A DNA stretch of 64,000 nucleotides, from contig JAEMBT020000004.1 in NCBI GenBank assembly GCA_018873245.2, positions 744,001 to 808,000 on the forward strand, in the 5' to 3' direction. Source of the stretch: Archegozetes longisetosus (taxonomy: Eukaryota > Arthropoda > Arachnida > Sarcoptiformes > Trhypochthoniidae). The notes under the pieces were generated by a model. It worked only from the letters and a program-made list of their open reading frames with translations. It had not been told where the DNA came from and made no database searches. Below are positions 13,084 to 24,600 of this stretch, one piece after another. Position 1 is the stretch's first letter, and every line of letters begins with the position of its first letter. The translations under genes were made by a program, and so were the position numbers.

Positions 13084-13609
13084 TTCAAAATAAACTTCAC
13101 TTCAAATTATTGATTAATGGTTTACCAATTATACACTTTTTGGATCGAAATTCTTGGAGAACTGTTAGAGGTGAAAGTTAGAAGTGTATTGTTAGAAACA
13201 TTTTTCATAACAAAATAACCGCAATTAAAGACTTATGTAAGTTTGATGATAGAAAAACAGATAAGTTATATAAAAATATATTTACGTAACAGTCACAATA
13301 GGACAGTAACAGTAAATCTTTTGAGTAAACATGAAAACCAGTTTTTGCGGATAAGTAACAAAAGTAAAATTTGAACGGATCAGAATATTTATAGATGTGT
13401 AAATCTCTCCAAAATTATATCTCAATGCGAATATCTTGGAAAGATACTAGTTTTTAATTCTATGTCAAGAATCGTTGTTCTGAGACATACAAAACTAGGA
13501 AATACTTCATGTTACTTATTTAGACTTTATTAAACAAGTGATTTATCGATATTCTCAATACAGACTTTTCTTGATTACTCAATGATTAGTTTTTACAATT
13601 TTCCTACCA

Positions 13610-15140
13610 TTAATTAATTGCCTCGTGAGTTTTCAAGTGTAGTCTAAGATTCTTTCTGTTAAAATAATCTTTAGTACAACCACTTATATGACACTTGAAG
13701 GGACGTTCGCCTCTATGTTTCAAAATATGGCCATTATATTCATATTTATCGGAAAAAGATTTATCACATTCAGGCCAATCACAAACATATCTCTTTACCG
13801 GCTCATGAGTCCTTTTATGTTTATATAAATGAAATTTCAAAACAAAACTCATTCCACAATTAGGAAAATCACATTTAAAACATTTATTCCTGGTATGAGT
13901 TGTTCTATGGTTTTCAAGACTGCGCTTAACCTTAAAGGCCGCGTCGCAACCGGGCCATTCACATAAAAATGGCCTTGATTCGTTGTGAACAATATTTTTG
14001 TGATAATAAAGGCCTCCAGGACTGTAGAAAACATCTTCACATCCACTGATGTCGCATTTAAAAGCTTTAATATTTTTGTGTCTATAGCAATGAGATTCAA
14101 AAATAGACTTTCTATAAGTCTCGTACTGGCACTGAGGCCAGTCACACTTTAATTTTTTAGCTGAGCCTTTGCTGTGAACATAAATCTGATGTCTTCTCAA
14201 ATATTTTTTGACAGCAAACTTCTTGTCGCATATGTTGCAAATGAAAGGTCTTTCATCTGAATGCTTTGACATTTGGTGCGATATAACAGCTCTTCGAGTA
14301 CTAATAAATCTACATTGAGCCCAATTACACCGAAATCCAACTATTTTTCCTGCTTCTTCGCTTTTACCATCAATTTTTAGTCTTAGCTCTAATAGCAAAC
14401 GAAAAGTTCGTCAACTTTTTGTTTAAGTTTAAGGTTTACTTACCTGAAATCATATTATTCTTGGAGTCAATCACTTCAACAATTTTGTTAAGTCTCATGT
14501 ACTCTAATATTGTCTTTTTGCTAAGACTTCTGCTATAGTTTTCTATTATATATTCATTATCTGCATTTAAATTGTTGTCTTCATTATTTGCATTCGTACC
14601 ATAATTGTTGTCATTACTCTCTTCAAAACATATTTCGTCATTCATTTGAATATTAGTTTCATTTTTAACATGTTTAACGTTTACAATCGATTTAATAACT
14701 TGACTTTGATCGAGAGCTCTTATTTTTCGATTAACTGTCTCGCTAACTATTTTAAGTTTATCATTATTATTAAATGTTTTAACGGATTTACTGTTATTTA
14801 TAATTTGCTCGTTGTTCGCGCAATTAATTGATTTTTCGGTTTGCTTCATTCCAGTTTTAAAGTGTTCAATAATTGAAGTTTGATTTGCAGTTATTTGGTT
14901 TTTATCACTAAATGAACCATTGTCATTTAACAGATACTTGTATTCGATTTCTAATAAATTAAATACATTTTTATTATTAATAATTTCATTGCATTTACAA
15001 TTATTATTATAACTAATCAAACAATTTCTGTAATTATCCAATAATTGAATGCACTTTTGGGCGAATAATAATTGAGTTAAAAGTCTCGCGTTTTCTTCTT
15101 TTAACTCTTCAAACAAATCACTTATTACTATTTGAGACAT
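13610..15140 (-). CDS. C2H2 zinc-finger protein with Asn-rich N-terminal region, 8 fingers
   Basis: It has two exons: 15140-14444 and 14388-13610 (donor CAG|GTAAGT, acceptor TTAG|AG), giving 491 residues with no break. The amino end (MSQIVISDLFEELKEENARL, leucine heptads over about residues 1-45) suggests a short coiled coil, followed by a low-complexity Asn-rich linker. Exon 2 carries eight C2H2 fingers; many have the C-x-W-P-x-C form (CDWPQC, CEWPGC, CDWPEC) typical of TFIIIA-like spacing. It is probably a nuclear DNA-binding protein with unknown targets. It is the tandem paralogue of the gene at 18936-20754, with the same intron position and phase. Confidence 0.85.
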
Positions 15141-15427
15141 AATTTATATTATTGTAATTAATTTAAATAAAATGAGTGACAATTAAAAGTTCAATACAAT
15201 AGGAAAATAAAATCAGCTTTACCAATCAATTTTTGAACGTAAACAATAATATTAATGAGTTGTCGTCATAACAACAATACAACTAAAACGTCACTTAACG
15301 ATTGACGCGTTTTAAATGTTTGGGGTTGCCACGAACTTTTACCTCGGGAGTGCAGTGAAACCACAATAGATACAAATATAAGTCATAAATCAAATTATCA
15401 GTATCTCAAAACGCAAATTACTTGTAT

Positions 15428-15973
15428 CAGAGGTTTTCAAACTAGCTTTTACGACCCTTTACTGGGCCGCGAAGGGGTCTCGGGTGGGTTGTCAAGTAGT
15501 TGAAGAATATAATTAGAACTGGACTGTAAAACTACTTGATTTATCGAAAGAGAAAGTGATACAAGTCATACTTAGGCACAAATGAGAGGCAAACAATTTA
15601 GAGCTCAAAAATCTTTCGTATTACTGCTAAATTGTTACTTATTACTTTTGTATTTTTGTATTCTCTAATCAAGTTATGTTGAAATACAAGCGCCAAAGCC
15701 ATAAGTTATTTGTTGACCTTTGCTTCAACCTTGTGTCTTATGTGAAACTTCATTTACAGCTCTGACGTATTTAAAAAGCAAATATAGAAATAAGCTCAAT
15801 ATAGAAAATGATTTGTGATTAGCTTTAACTAATATGATGCCTGAAATTGATTCAATTTGTAAGTGAAAACAAGCTCATTCTTCTGATTAAATTTGCTTCA
15901 TAATTTACAGGGTCGTAACATATCTCTTAAGACCAATGTGATCCGCAAGGTATTAAAAGTTTGAAAATCACTG
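15428..15973. mobile_element. Non-autonomous hAT-like element
   Basis: The ends are CAGAGGTTTTCAAACT and, inverted, CAGTGATTTTCAAACT, typical of hAT terminal repeats. The flanking 8-mers ACTTGTAT and ACGTATAT agree at 6 of 8 positions, consistent with an aged 8-bp target duplication. No transposase ORF is seen in the 546 bp. Confidence 0.65.
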
Positions 15974-15983
15974 ACGTATATAA

Positions 15984-16205
15984 TTAATAATCAACATGTT
16001 TCCCATTAACAGCTATGACAGCATTAATTTGTGAAGGATATGAACATAAAAGTTTAGCAAAAAGTTTAGTATTCTTTTCCATTGATACAAAAACTTCAAA
16101 AATGTGATTTTTTAAGATTTGAGCGGAAAATTTGTCAGAGCCGTACTCTGCCGAATTCTTCTTATCATCTCTGATTATAGCACCGAGATGTTTTGTGACG
16201 TTCAA
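15984..16205 (-). pseudogene. Possible remnant of a Tc1-like transposase C-terminus
   Basis: A 73-codon ORF ends in a stretch (KLLCSYPSQINAVIAVNGKH) resembling the end of Tc1-type transposases (SMPRRI.AVI.AKG..TKY). Nothing else of the protein could be traced upstream, so the call is tentative. Confidence 0.3.
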
Positions 16206-16747
16206 ATTGAGAGAACTCCCTGGTCAAACATCATTTTCCCAAGAATCGATGTTATAATGCTATATAATGGAATATTCTAAAATTCCTCTATATACATTGA
16301 TTTCGTTTTAAATGACCAACAGTTTGATGTGCAATTTGTATTTGTATGTGTCATGGTATTAGCTGTAAGCCCTGGGTAAAAGGTTCGTGGAAATCCTGTA
16401 AAGTTTTCACCATAAAGATATAAAACTAAAACTTTGATCAAAATTAAGTTAATTCTATGGACAATTGAGGTTGAGTCCTAGAGAACAGCATATCTCAGGC
16501 AAACATTGAATGTATAAAATAATATCACCGACTTCGTGGCACTTTCTCGATAGGTTTAATGTGGACCCTCTTATCAGTTTTGTAGCATTAAAGGATTTTA
16601 ATCTAATTCACACATCATTGATAAAGGATTAAATTTTTAAATTTAAACTCATAAACAGCTTTTCTCAAATTCATGTATCATTGTGACCACTGCTTATTCT
16701 AATAACAAACTTTTTCATTCAGTATTAGAGGTTTCTTCTGTCTAATA

Positions 16748-17659
16748 AGGCACGTCTAATATCTAGGGTTACATCATCAGTTAAGATATCAATACAGAAA
16801 ATTATATGACTATTATACAGATATTAACGAATTATTTTGTCAACTTGAACGGGGTAAAGACATATCCGTGGCCTATCTCGCGCAATTTTAGTCTTAACCT
16901 ATTCATTATAGTTTGTGCAACTTTTTGGACAACTTTAACAGTTAAATATTCTATATACACGCCTGAAATCGACTAAATTTTTGGTCTAACTTTGTTTGCC
17001 GTATTTCCTTTTATACTTGGCCCATTATCGCTCAATAGAACATGCCTGTGGCACATTGGGCACATTTTCACCTTTATAACAAAATTAATCTTTTACGGAT
17101 GAACCCAAGACTGCACACCTCTATGATAATGTTCTGTCGCTAAATCTGACCAAATCAGAATATTATTAAAATTTTGGTGTTTGCGAATAAATAGTAAAAG
17201 TTTTTTGATCAGGCATTCATTTAGAAACGTATCATCATTAATAGTTCCCTAAGAACTATTATGATCTCTGGACCTTTTATATTATTTTGCGAACTAATTC
17301 CGTAGATCTGCCACTCATTCTCAAATATTCAATATTTCCTCTTTCTTTAAAATAGTTTATAATTCTTAGTATTACTTGTCTGTGAATTCCTTCGGCCGTA
17401 AAACACCGATAAGTGATCTTTTTTTGAGGCACAATTACTCAATCCGTCATCTATTTTATAGAATTGCAAAATTCTTTTAGGATAAGCCTCATTTTCCTTT
17501 TAGCTCATGAGTAAAATAATGAAAATATTAATGAAAAAAGCTTAGGATTCCAAAATAGAACGTCTAAGACATAAATTCCGAAAGTTTGAACATTGAAATC
17601 ACTATCTCGTGAAAGTGCGAAACAGTACAAAAATGTAACCCTAGATATTAGACGTGCCT
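16748..17659 (-). mobile_element. Tc1/mariner-type transposon with degenerate transposase
   Basis: The 912-bp element has perfect terminal inverted repeats of about 27 bp beginning AGGCACGTCTAATATCTAGG, flanked by TA at 16746-16747 and 17660-17661. On the minus strand around 17180-17080 the text NILIWSDLATEHYHRGVQSW matches the DDE region (FWPDLASSHYA type) of arthropod Tc1/mariner transposases, followed by stops. The opposite arm of the surrounding palindrome preserves the empty site with a single TA at 18440-18441. Confidence 0.85.
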
Positions 17660-17868
17660 TATTGAAAATTTCAGAACTGCAGAACTTTTAAATCGTTGTA
17701 AATGTAAAGGAAATTGTATCAAAAATATTTGCAAACTTAATAATAAGCTATTCTCCCTGAGTTTATGAGGCTTGTTTGGGTTACGACTCGAGAATCCAGG
17801 TTTATCCATAACGAGGTACTAAACCAAACAATGATGGATATCTCGAGAACTACTTGTGATAATTAATC

Positions 17869-18045
17869 AAGTGCGGTACCAAAATGCTCAGTTCGATGTC
17901 CTGAGTCCAATGATATATCACTTGGCGGGGTCAGCCACTCCCGTCGGGAGTTGTCCAGAAGTGGTCAGGTTCGGGTTGAAAGTAGTCAAGTGTGGTATCA
18001 AAATGCTCAGCTTGACGAACTGAATCCAATGATATATCACACTAG
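17869..18045. repeat. Two direct repeats, period about 118 bp
   Basis: CAAGTGCGGTACCAAAATGC at 17869 and CAAGTGTGGTATCAAAATGC at about 17987 each run on through CCAATGATATATCAC and a G-rich block. They are markedly richer in GC than the flanks and lie in the spacer of the palindrome. Confidence 0.75.
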
Positions 18046-18935
18046 AGGTGGGGGGTCAGGAACCCCTTTAGACCCATTAGCCCGGATTCACCCAAATTTC
18101 AAAACATTTTCTATACAAGTAGATTGAACTCATTGATAGAAAATGGGAATGCTATTGAATTTCAATAAGGTCTTAATCAAACTTATTTATTTGTTAGTCT
18201 TTGTATAGTTTTTTAAAAATAAAATTAGTAGAAATATAAAATATTTCATGAAATATGTGCTAAACATAAGAAAAGTAATGTTTCAGTTGAGATATAATAT
18301 TAAACGAACTTATTGCATTTTTGAGAGTCACATGAGCAAAAATCTGTGCATAGTTTATTATTAAGTTTGCAAATATTTTTGATACAATTTCCTTTACATT
18401 TACAACGATTTAAAAGTTCTGCAGTTCTGAAATTTTCAATATTAGACAGAAGAAACCTCTAATACTGAATGAAAAAGTTTGTTATTAAAATAAGCAGTGG
18501 TCACAATGATACATGAATTTGAGAAAAGCTGTTTATGAGTTTAAATTTTAAAAATTTAATCCTTTATCAATGATGTGTGAATTAGATTAAAATCCTTTAA
18601 TGCTACAAAACTGATAAGAGGGTTCACATTAAACCTATCGAGAAAGTGCCACGAAGTCGGTGATTGACATTATTTTATACATTCTATGTTTGCCTGAGAT
18701 ATGCTGTTCTCTAGGATTCAACCTCAATTGTCGATTACATAGAATCCAACACAGTTAAAAAATTCAATGATTAAGACTCAAAATAGTTTTTATTGCAATC
18801 TTTTATTTTGAATACAAAGTGACTTTGATTAAATGTTTGACACTTAAAACTTCGTTGTCTGTCAAATTTATCCAATCATAAAAACGAACCGATCAAATGA
18901 AGAGTCAGATTAAAACATTGAAACACAAAGTTAAC

Positions 18936-20754
18936 TTAATTTAATGTTTGTTTATTTGCTGGATTTTCGTGTCGCTTTTGGCCAAATTTTTTCTCATGAG
19001 TTTTTAAGTGTTCGAACAAATACCTCTTAAGAGCAAAATTCTTACCACAATCACCAAACTCACATCTAAAGGGCTTAAGACCTCTGTGTCTGTTTAAATG
19101 GGCAGATAATTGATGTTTTTGGACAAAAGACTCATTACATTCGGGCCAATCACATAAATACTTTCTAATAGGGGTATGAGCTAAATTCAAATCCTTTCTC
19201 TTGTGATACTTTAAATGTTTGGCAAAACACTCTTTACTCGTAAAACTTTTACTACAATCAATCCTTTCACACTTGAACGGATTAACGCCTTTATGCCCGT
19301 TTATGTGTGTTTCCAATCCATTTCTTTTTGAGAACGATTTCTCACATCCAGGCCAATGACAGACATGTTTCTTAACAGATTTATGGCTCATTTTATGATC
19401 AGTCAAATATCTCTTCGAACTGAAACTCATCCCACAATTAGGATAATCGCATCCGAATGGTTTTTCCCCAGAATGTATCGCCTTATGTGCTTCGAGATTG
19501 TGTTTAGTCTTTGCCGCAAACTCACAACCGGGCCATTCACACAAAAATGGTCGCAAATTGCTGTGAACTGTATTTTTGTGCTTACTTAACTCTGAGTTGG
19601 TTGTAAAACTAGCATCACATCCACTGAAATCACATTTAAATGGCTTGATTTTTTTGTGTCTCATTTGATGAGTCTCCAAAAGATAAATTTTATGAGTCTT
19701 AAATTGACATTGAGGCCAATCACATTTAAGCCTTTCGCCCGAACTCTCGTCATGGATGTTCAACTTATGGCTATTCAGAGAATCATTCGTAGCATATTTT
19801 TTGCCACATGTATCACAACTAAAAGGCCTTATATTTGTGTGTTTAGTCATGAAATGTGAAATAACAGCAGTTCGTTTCCTACTCATAAATTGACATTCGG
19901 TCCAGTTACATCGAAAACCAATAATATTTCCGGTTTCGAAACAGTCATCACTTCGAACATTGATTTTCGGTCTGAGAACTAAGTGAACATATAATAAAAT
20001 GTGATTATCCATAGGTTTCTGATAACTTTAAATCTGTTCGTACCTGAGATCATATCATTTTCGTAATCGTTAATTACAGCAACTTTATTAAGTCTGATAT
20101 CATTTAATACTTTTTGTCTATCAAGACTTGCCCAAATTTTTCCGTATTGTTCATTTGGATTGAAACTGCTTTGTTCAATACTATCTCCAGTCATACCATA
20201 GTTGCTTTCATTATTCTCTTCATTAGATGTTTTATCATTGACTGCAATATTACTGTTGTTTATATTAATTTTTTCTTTAAAACTTTTAATCGATTCATTA
20301 GCTGTTTTGGTTGTGGCAAAAGTAGTCTTTCTTTTATTAACTGCGTTTAAAATTGTCTTTAATTTATTACATTTTTATTATCAATATTAAGTGTTTTTTC
20401 ACAATTTTTCATATGATTTATCTCTAGATTGTTGTGACAATTAAATGAATTGAGTCCATTGTTCAACTGATTTCGGTCTTCAGTATTTACCGTTTTAGAG
20501 ACAACTAATTTGTTTCCATTAATCAATTCATTTTGATTGTTAAAAATATTTTTGTATACATTTTCTAAAGCATCAAATATTATTCTATTATTACAATTTG
20601 TAATACACTTACAGTTATTGTTAAAACTTGTTAAACAATTTCTATATTTTTCCAGTAATTCAATACATTTTTGAGAGAATATTAGTTCAGTTAAAAGTCT
20701 GTTATTTTCTTCTCTTAACTCGTCGAACAAATCATTTATTTGTATTTTAGACAT
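18936..20754 (-). CDS. C2H2 zinc-finger protein with N-terminal coiled coil, 10 fingers (one frameshift)
   Basis: The two exons are 20754-20044 and 19978-18936, with splice sites at the same place and phase as in the paralogue at 13610-15140. Exon 1 starts MSKIQINDLFDELREENNRL and has an Asn-rich linker. It is shifted by one base in a run of five A residues (minus strand, 20372-20376); one added A restores the frame to about 584 residues. The linker after the shift still aligns with the paralogue, so the break is recent or an assembly error. Exon 2 is fully open with ten C2H2 fingers, including a two-finger block not present in the paralogue. It is probably a nuclear DNA-binding protein. Confidence 0.82.
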
Positions 20755-21670
20755 TATTGTTTAATCATTAAATAATTGAAATTGAGATATAAGTTTAAAT
20801 GCTGACAACAAAAATATGACATCAAAATTATACCAATTTGTTAAATGTAAATATTTACAAACCTGTTGTCATAACAACAATACAACTACTTTACATCTAA
20901 TGCCTAGAGCATGTTTTAGTCAGAACTAAAGTTTCAGTACAGTGCATTATGTCAACTATAACGTCTATTCATTTTTCATAAAAGTTTCAAACGCAGCAGA
21001 AGTTTGTCGATTTGAATACATAAAAATTGAAACTTTTCGCAACTAAGTTAATTTAATTGTAACGAAAAGCACAATCGAAAGTTAACCGAGTAATAAATTT
21101 TAATAATGAGAAGATTAAGAAAAGTAGTGTTTTCAAGCTTTCTTAAGCTTTCTCAGCACATGTTAAACTTTGAGCCATACAAATAGAGAAAAGTTTGAGA
21201 TTCACATATAAATACAACTGTCCTATTAAAACATCAGATAGAAAATACAGATGCAAAATTTTAAAATTATCCTTAATTCTACGATTTGAAAACATTTGAT
21301 TGATCTGCAAACTAGAAGGGTAGACGAAAAGGTTTTGTTACAAAATGAACGCATATATAAACGTGTTTATGCTTATGTATTTGTACCGCTTTAGCACGAA
21401 AATGAACGCAAAATTAGGCTAATACTCTATGCAATAGCGGTGTGAGTACTCCGAAACAGGTGTATTTTAGCCTTCCGTTTTTCACAACCCAACAAGATAA
21501 TAAATCAATCAAATTCTCATAACTTAATTAAATCTATTAAATCTAACGATTGCTCCATGACTGGGCTTAATCAAAATTCAATTTCTATAGTGAAAAGATA
21601 TGATAAAACTTTTATATTAGTCTTATGATAAGACTCTTACCTAACAATTGAATGTTAAATACACCTCAAA

Positions 21671-24600
21671 ATGTCGGACATTATAGATAGTTTCGATTCT
21701 GTTTATGATAGAAATGAGGATAATATTAAGAAAATATGCCTCATGTTATGCAAAAAATATTTATCGAAGGAATGGATTAAATTAAGTGAAAATGACTTAA
21801 TTTTTCATAGTGTCGGCGGAGGTTTTGTTAACCAAACCTATTTTTGTTCATTACCTAAATCTATGGCCAGTAGTGATAAAGAAGTGACACAAGTTATAAT
21901 TAGGTTCTACGGAGAGTTCAATTGTAAGTTCAAAAGATTAAATTAAATAGATTCTTATTTATATTCTAAATTAGAATTATTAGAATATTTAAATTCTAAA
22001 AATTAAATAGATATAAAACTTCTCAAACTTTTAAAATCAAGTGTTTCTCAATTTTCGAAAATTCTTATTTTATCTTTCACACTTGCAGTTTTTTGAAAAA
22101 TCAAAACTTCAATTATTTAATAATTGAAAACTTGTCATATGCTCTATAAACCGATTAGTTTCTGCATTAACATAAAATACAAACTGTAAATAACTTTTTT
22201 ATTAAAAATATTGAAGTTTAAATATTCTTAGAATTCATTTTTGAAAATCGAAATTCCCCCATAGAACTAATGGTAAAAAATTTTACATTTAATTCATTAT
22301 TTCCCAAACGAGAAGTAGAAACTTAATATTTTGGTACAATATGTAGACCAAATAGAGGACTGTTTTGACGTCATCAAATCGAGTTTTAGCATAGACAAAA
22401 AGTATTTCATTGACTATTCGAATAATAAGATCAAAGCTTTAAGTCTCAATGCTCTCGACTCAAACATCAAAATAATATAACTTAATATATTAGAAAGTTT
22501 TTTGTATAAAAGTTTTGGTATAAAAATTGACTTAAACTAATTAATACTTAGTACATTTGTATGCATCTATTCAATGCAATACTAAAAGTTTTAAACTTAT
22601 ATTGAGTCGAGGTCTATTTTAGAGAGGATATGAGCGAGGAGACAAAATTTGTAAGATAGATTACATTAATAAAGTGAGATTGTACATTATGTATTAAATT
22701 CTAACGAAGACCATTTGTGTTTGTCCTCCTTAAAGTTTATCAGCTCGCTGATTTAACTCTTAAGAGGTTATTCATTAATTTATATTTATATTTCGAATAA
22801 AAAAGTTATTTACAGTTTGCATTTTATGTTAATGCAGAAACTAATCGGTTTATAGAGCATATGACAAGTTTTCAATTATTAAATAATTGAAGTTTTGATT
22901 TTTCAAAAAACTGCAAGTGTGAAAGATAAAATAAGAATTTTCGAAAATTGAGAAACACTTGATTTAAAAAGTTTGAGTAGTTTTACATCTATTTAATTGC
23001 TTTGAAGAAATTGTCTTAAGATTAAAGTGCAGCCGGAAGTTTTTCAGCTCGTACTCGAACTTAATAGTAACTTTGATAAGACTTACAAATTTTATATAAG
23101 TCTTTAAATCTTTAAGTCTCTAAAGTCTGTTAATCTATAGAGAGTTCAAAATCAGACTCAATCATTCACGTTATTATTCATAACTTTTTATCAAAACGAC
23201 TCAGGAAAAAAGTTTGATATACTTTTGGAGATACTTTTATAGCGAGTACCCAATATCAGCGTTTCTTGGGATCATTTAAAAGAATCAAATTTAGTTGGAA
23301 AATTGTATCGATTAATGCCTAGTACAATGCAATCAGTAATTGAAAAACAGAAATTGGACTAAATAGCTTTTTAGTAGATTTTCTTTAAAGTTGACTTCCT
23401 TAGTACTGAACTGATGAGAATTAAAAAGTTTTATAAAAATAAATCTCCGCTTCAAGCTTTTATTTATCATTTATGAAGTTCTGAAATTAAGAGCGTATTA
23501 CTTGAAAAGTTTAGCCCTAAAAGTTAGCTTTTTATCCCTTATGGAATTTCAAAGTCCTTAACTGCACATATCATTAGAATATTACGAAAAGTCGATTAAA
23601 AAAGTTGAAGTTCTTAATTAGAATATGCCTACGCATACATTTATGTTTAGTAGAATTAAGGATCAAAGAAGTAGTTAAGATGCTCTAAAACGCGTCTTTA
23701 GTCATTTTTAACTTATTGAAATTTGATTTAGAAATAGATTGCGCAAACTTGAGTTAATAAGAAGTGAACGAATAAAACGAAAACCTGAAGAGATGATTTT
23801 CAAACTTAAAACATTAATAAGCACGAAAAATATTTTATCAGCCTAGATTAGCAATCGAAACAATCATACATCGAACGCAATCATAGGAATCGTAACAAAT
23901 TGATTACTACATGAAAAACCAATGATTCGCTTTTGATCACCGACTATTTTCATTGTATCCAAAAGCTTTAATAGAAAATTACCATTAAATAAAATGAGGT
24001 CATTTTTAGTTTATATTTATTCTGATAATTTTAACCTTAATTTTTCGCTTATAATCAGTTAATGATAACTTGATAGCAGCGAGAATTTGCACAAAGTTTA
24101 CGTAATTTTTAAGCATTGATATTGATAGATGCTGTGGTTAAATTCAACTGTATGTGAGAGAGTCCGATCAACAACGCAGGTGGAGCTAAAAACGTTAAAA
24201 GTAGATCTTCGAAAAATATCTGCTGAACAAATATTAAATTCAATGAGATTAACATGTAATTGAGAGCAAAATAGAATTTCTTCCAGAAATGATTGTCTTA
24301 TAGTAGTATTGCAGATACAGTCGTGCTCTTCGGATATTCTTTCAATGCCTTGAATTTTGAAAGTTCTACTCTTATTATATATCATTTCGTTGAATAGTTT
24401 AAATATTGATCTACAATAATAGCAAGCAATGGTGTAAAGAAAACTAATCATTATGATAATATAAACATAAGAAGCCTATAAACAAAGCTGAATCTTCTTA
24501 AGAATTCCATATTCAATACTTCTGAGTCTAAATATATTAGCAAAATAATAGAATCAGCATATAAATGGAGAAAAGCTCAACTCCGATACTGATTAGAAGC

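Larger units (their letters stand above)
16446..18750. repeat. Large imperfect palindrome with roughly 390-bp arms
   Basis: The left arm is 16446-16747 plus 17660-17752, interrupted by a mariner-type element; the right arm is 18349-18750. Shared blocks include the region around CACCGACTTCGTGGCAC at the outside and TTTACATTTACAACGATTT near the centre. The unique spacer is about 17753-18348. It could be a foldback element or two inverted copies of one repeat. It separates the two zinc-finger paralogues. Confidence 0.85.

Noticed and set aside
13849-14145. 98-codon minus-strand ORF
   Set aside because: It overlaps the zinc-finger exon in another frame and has no motif; it is a shadow of the real coding frame.
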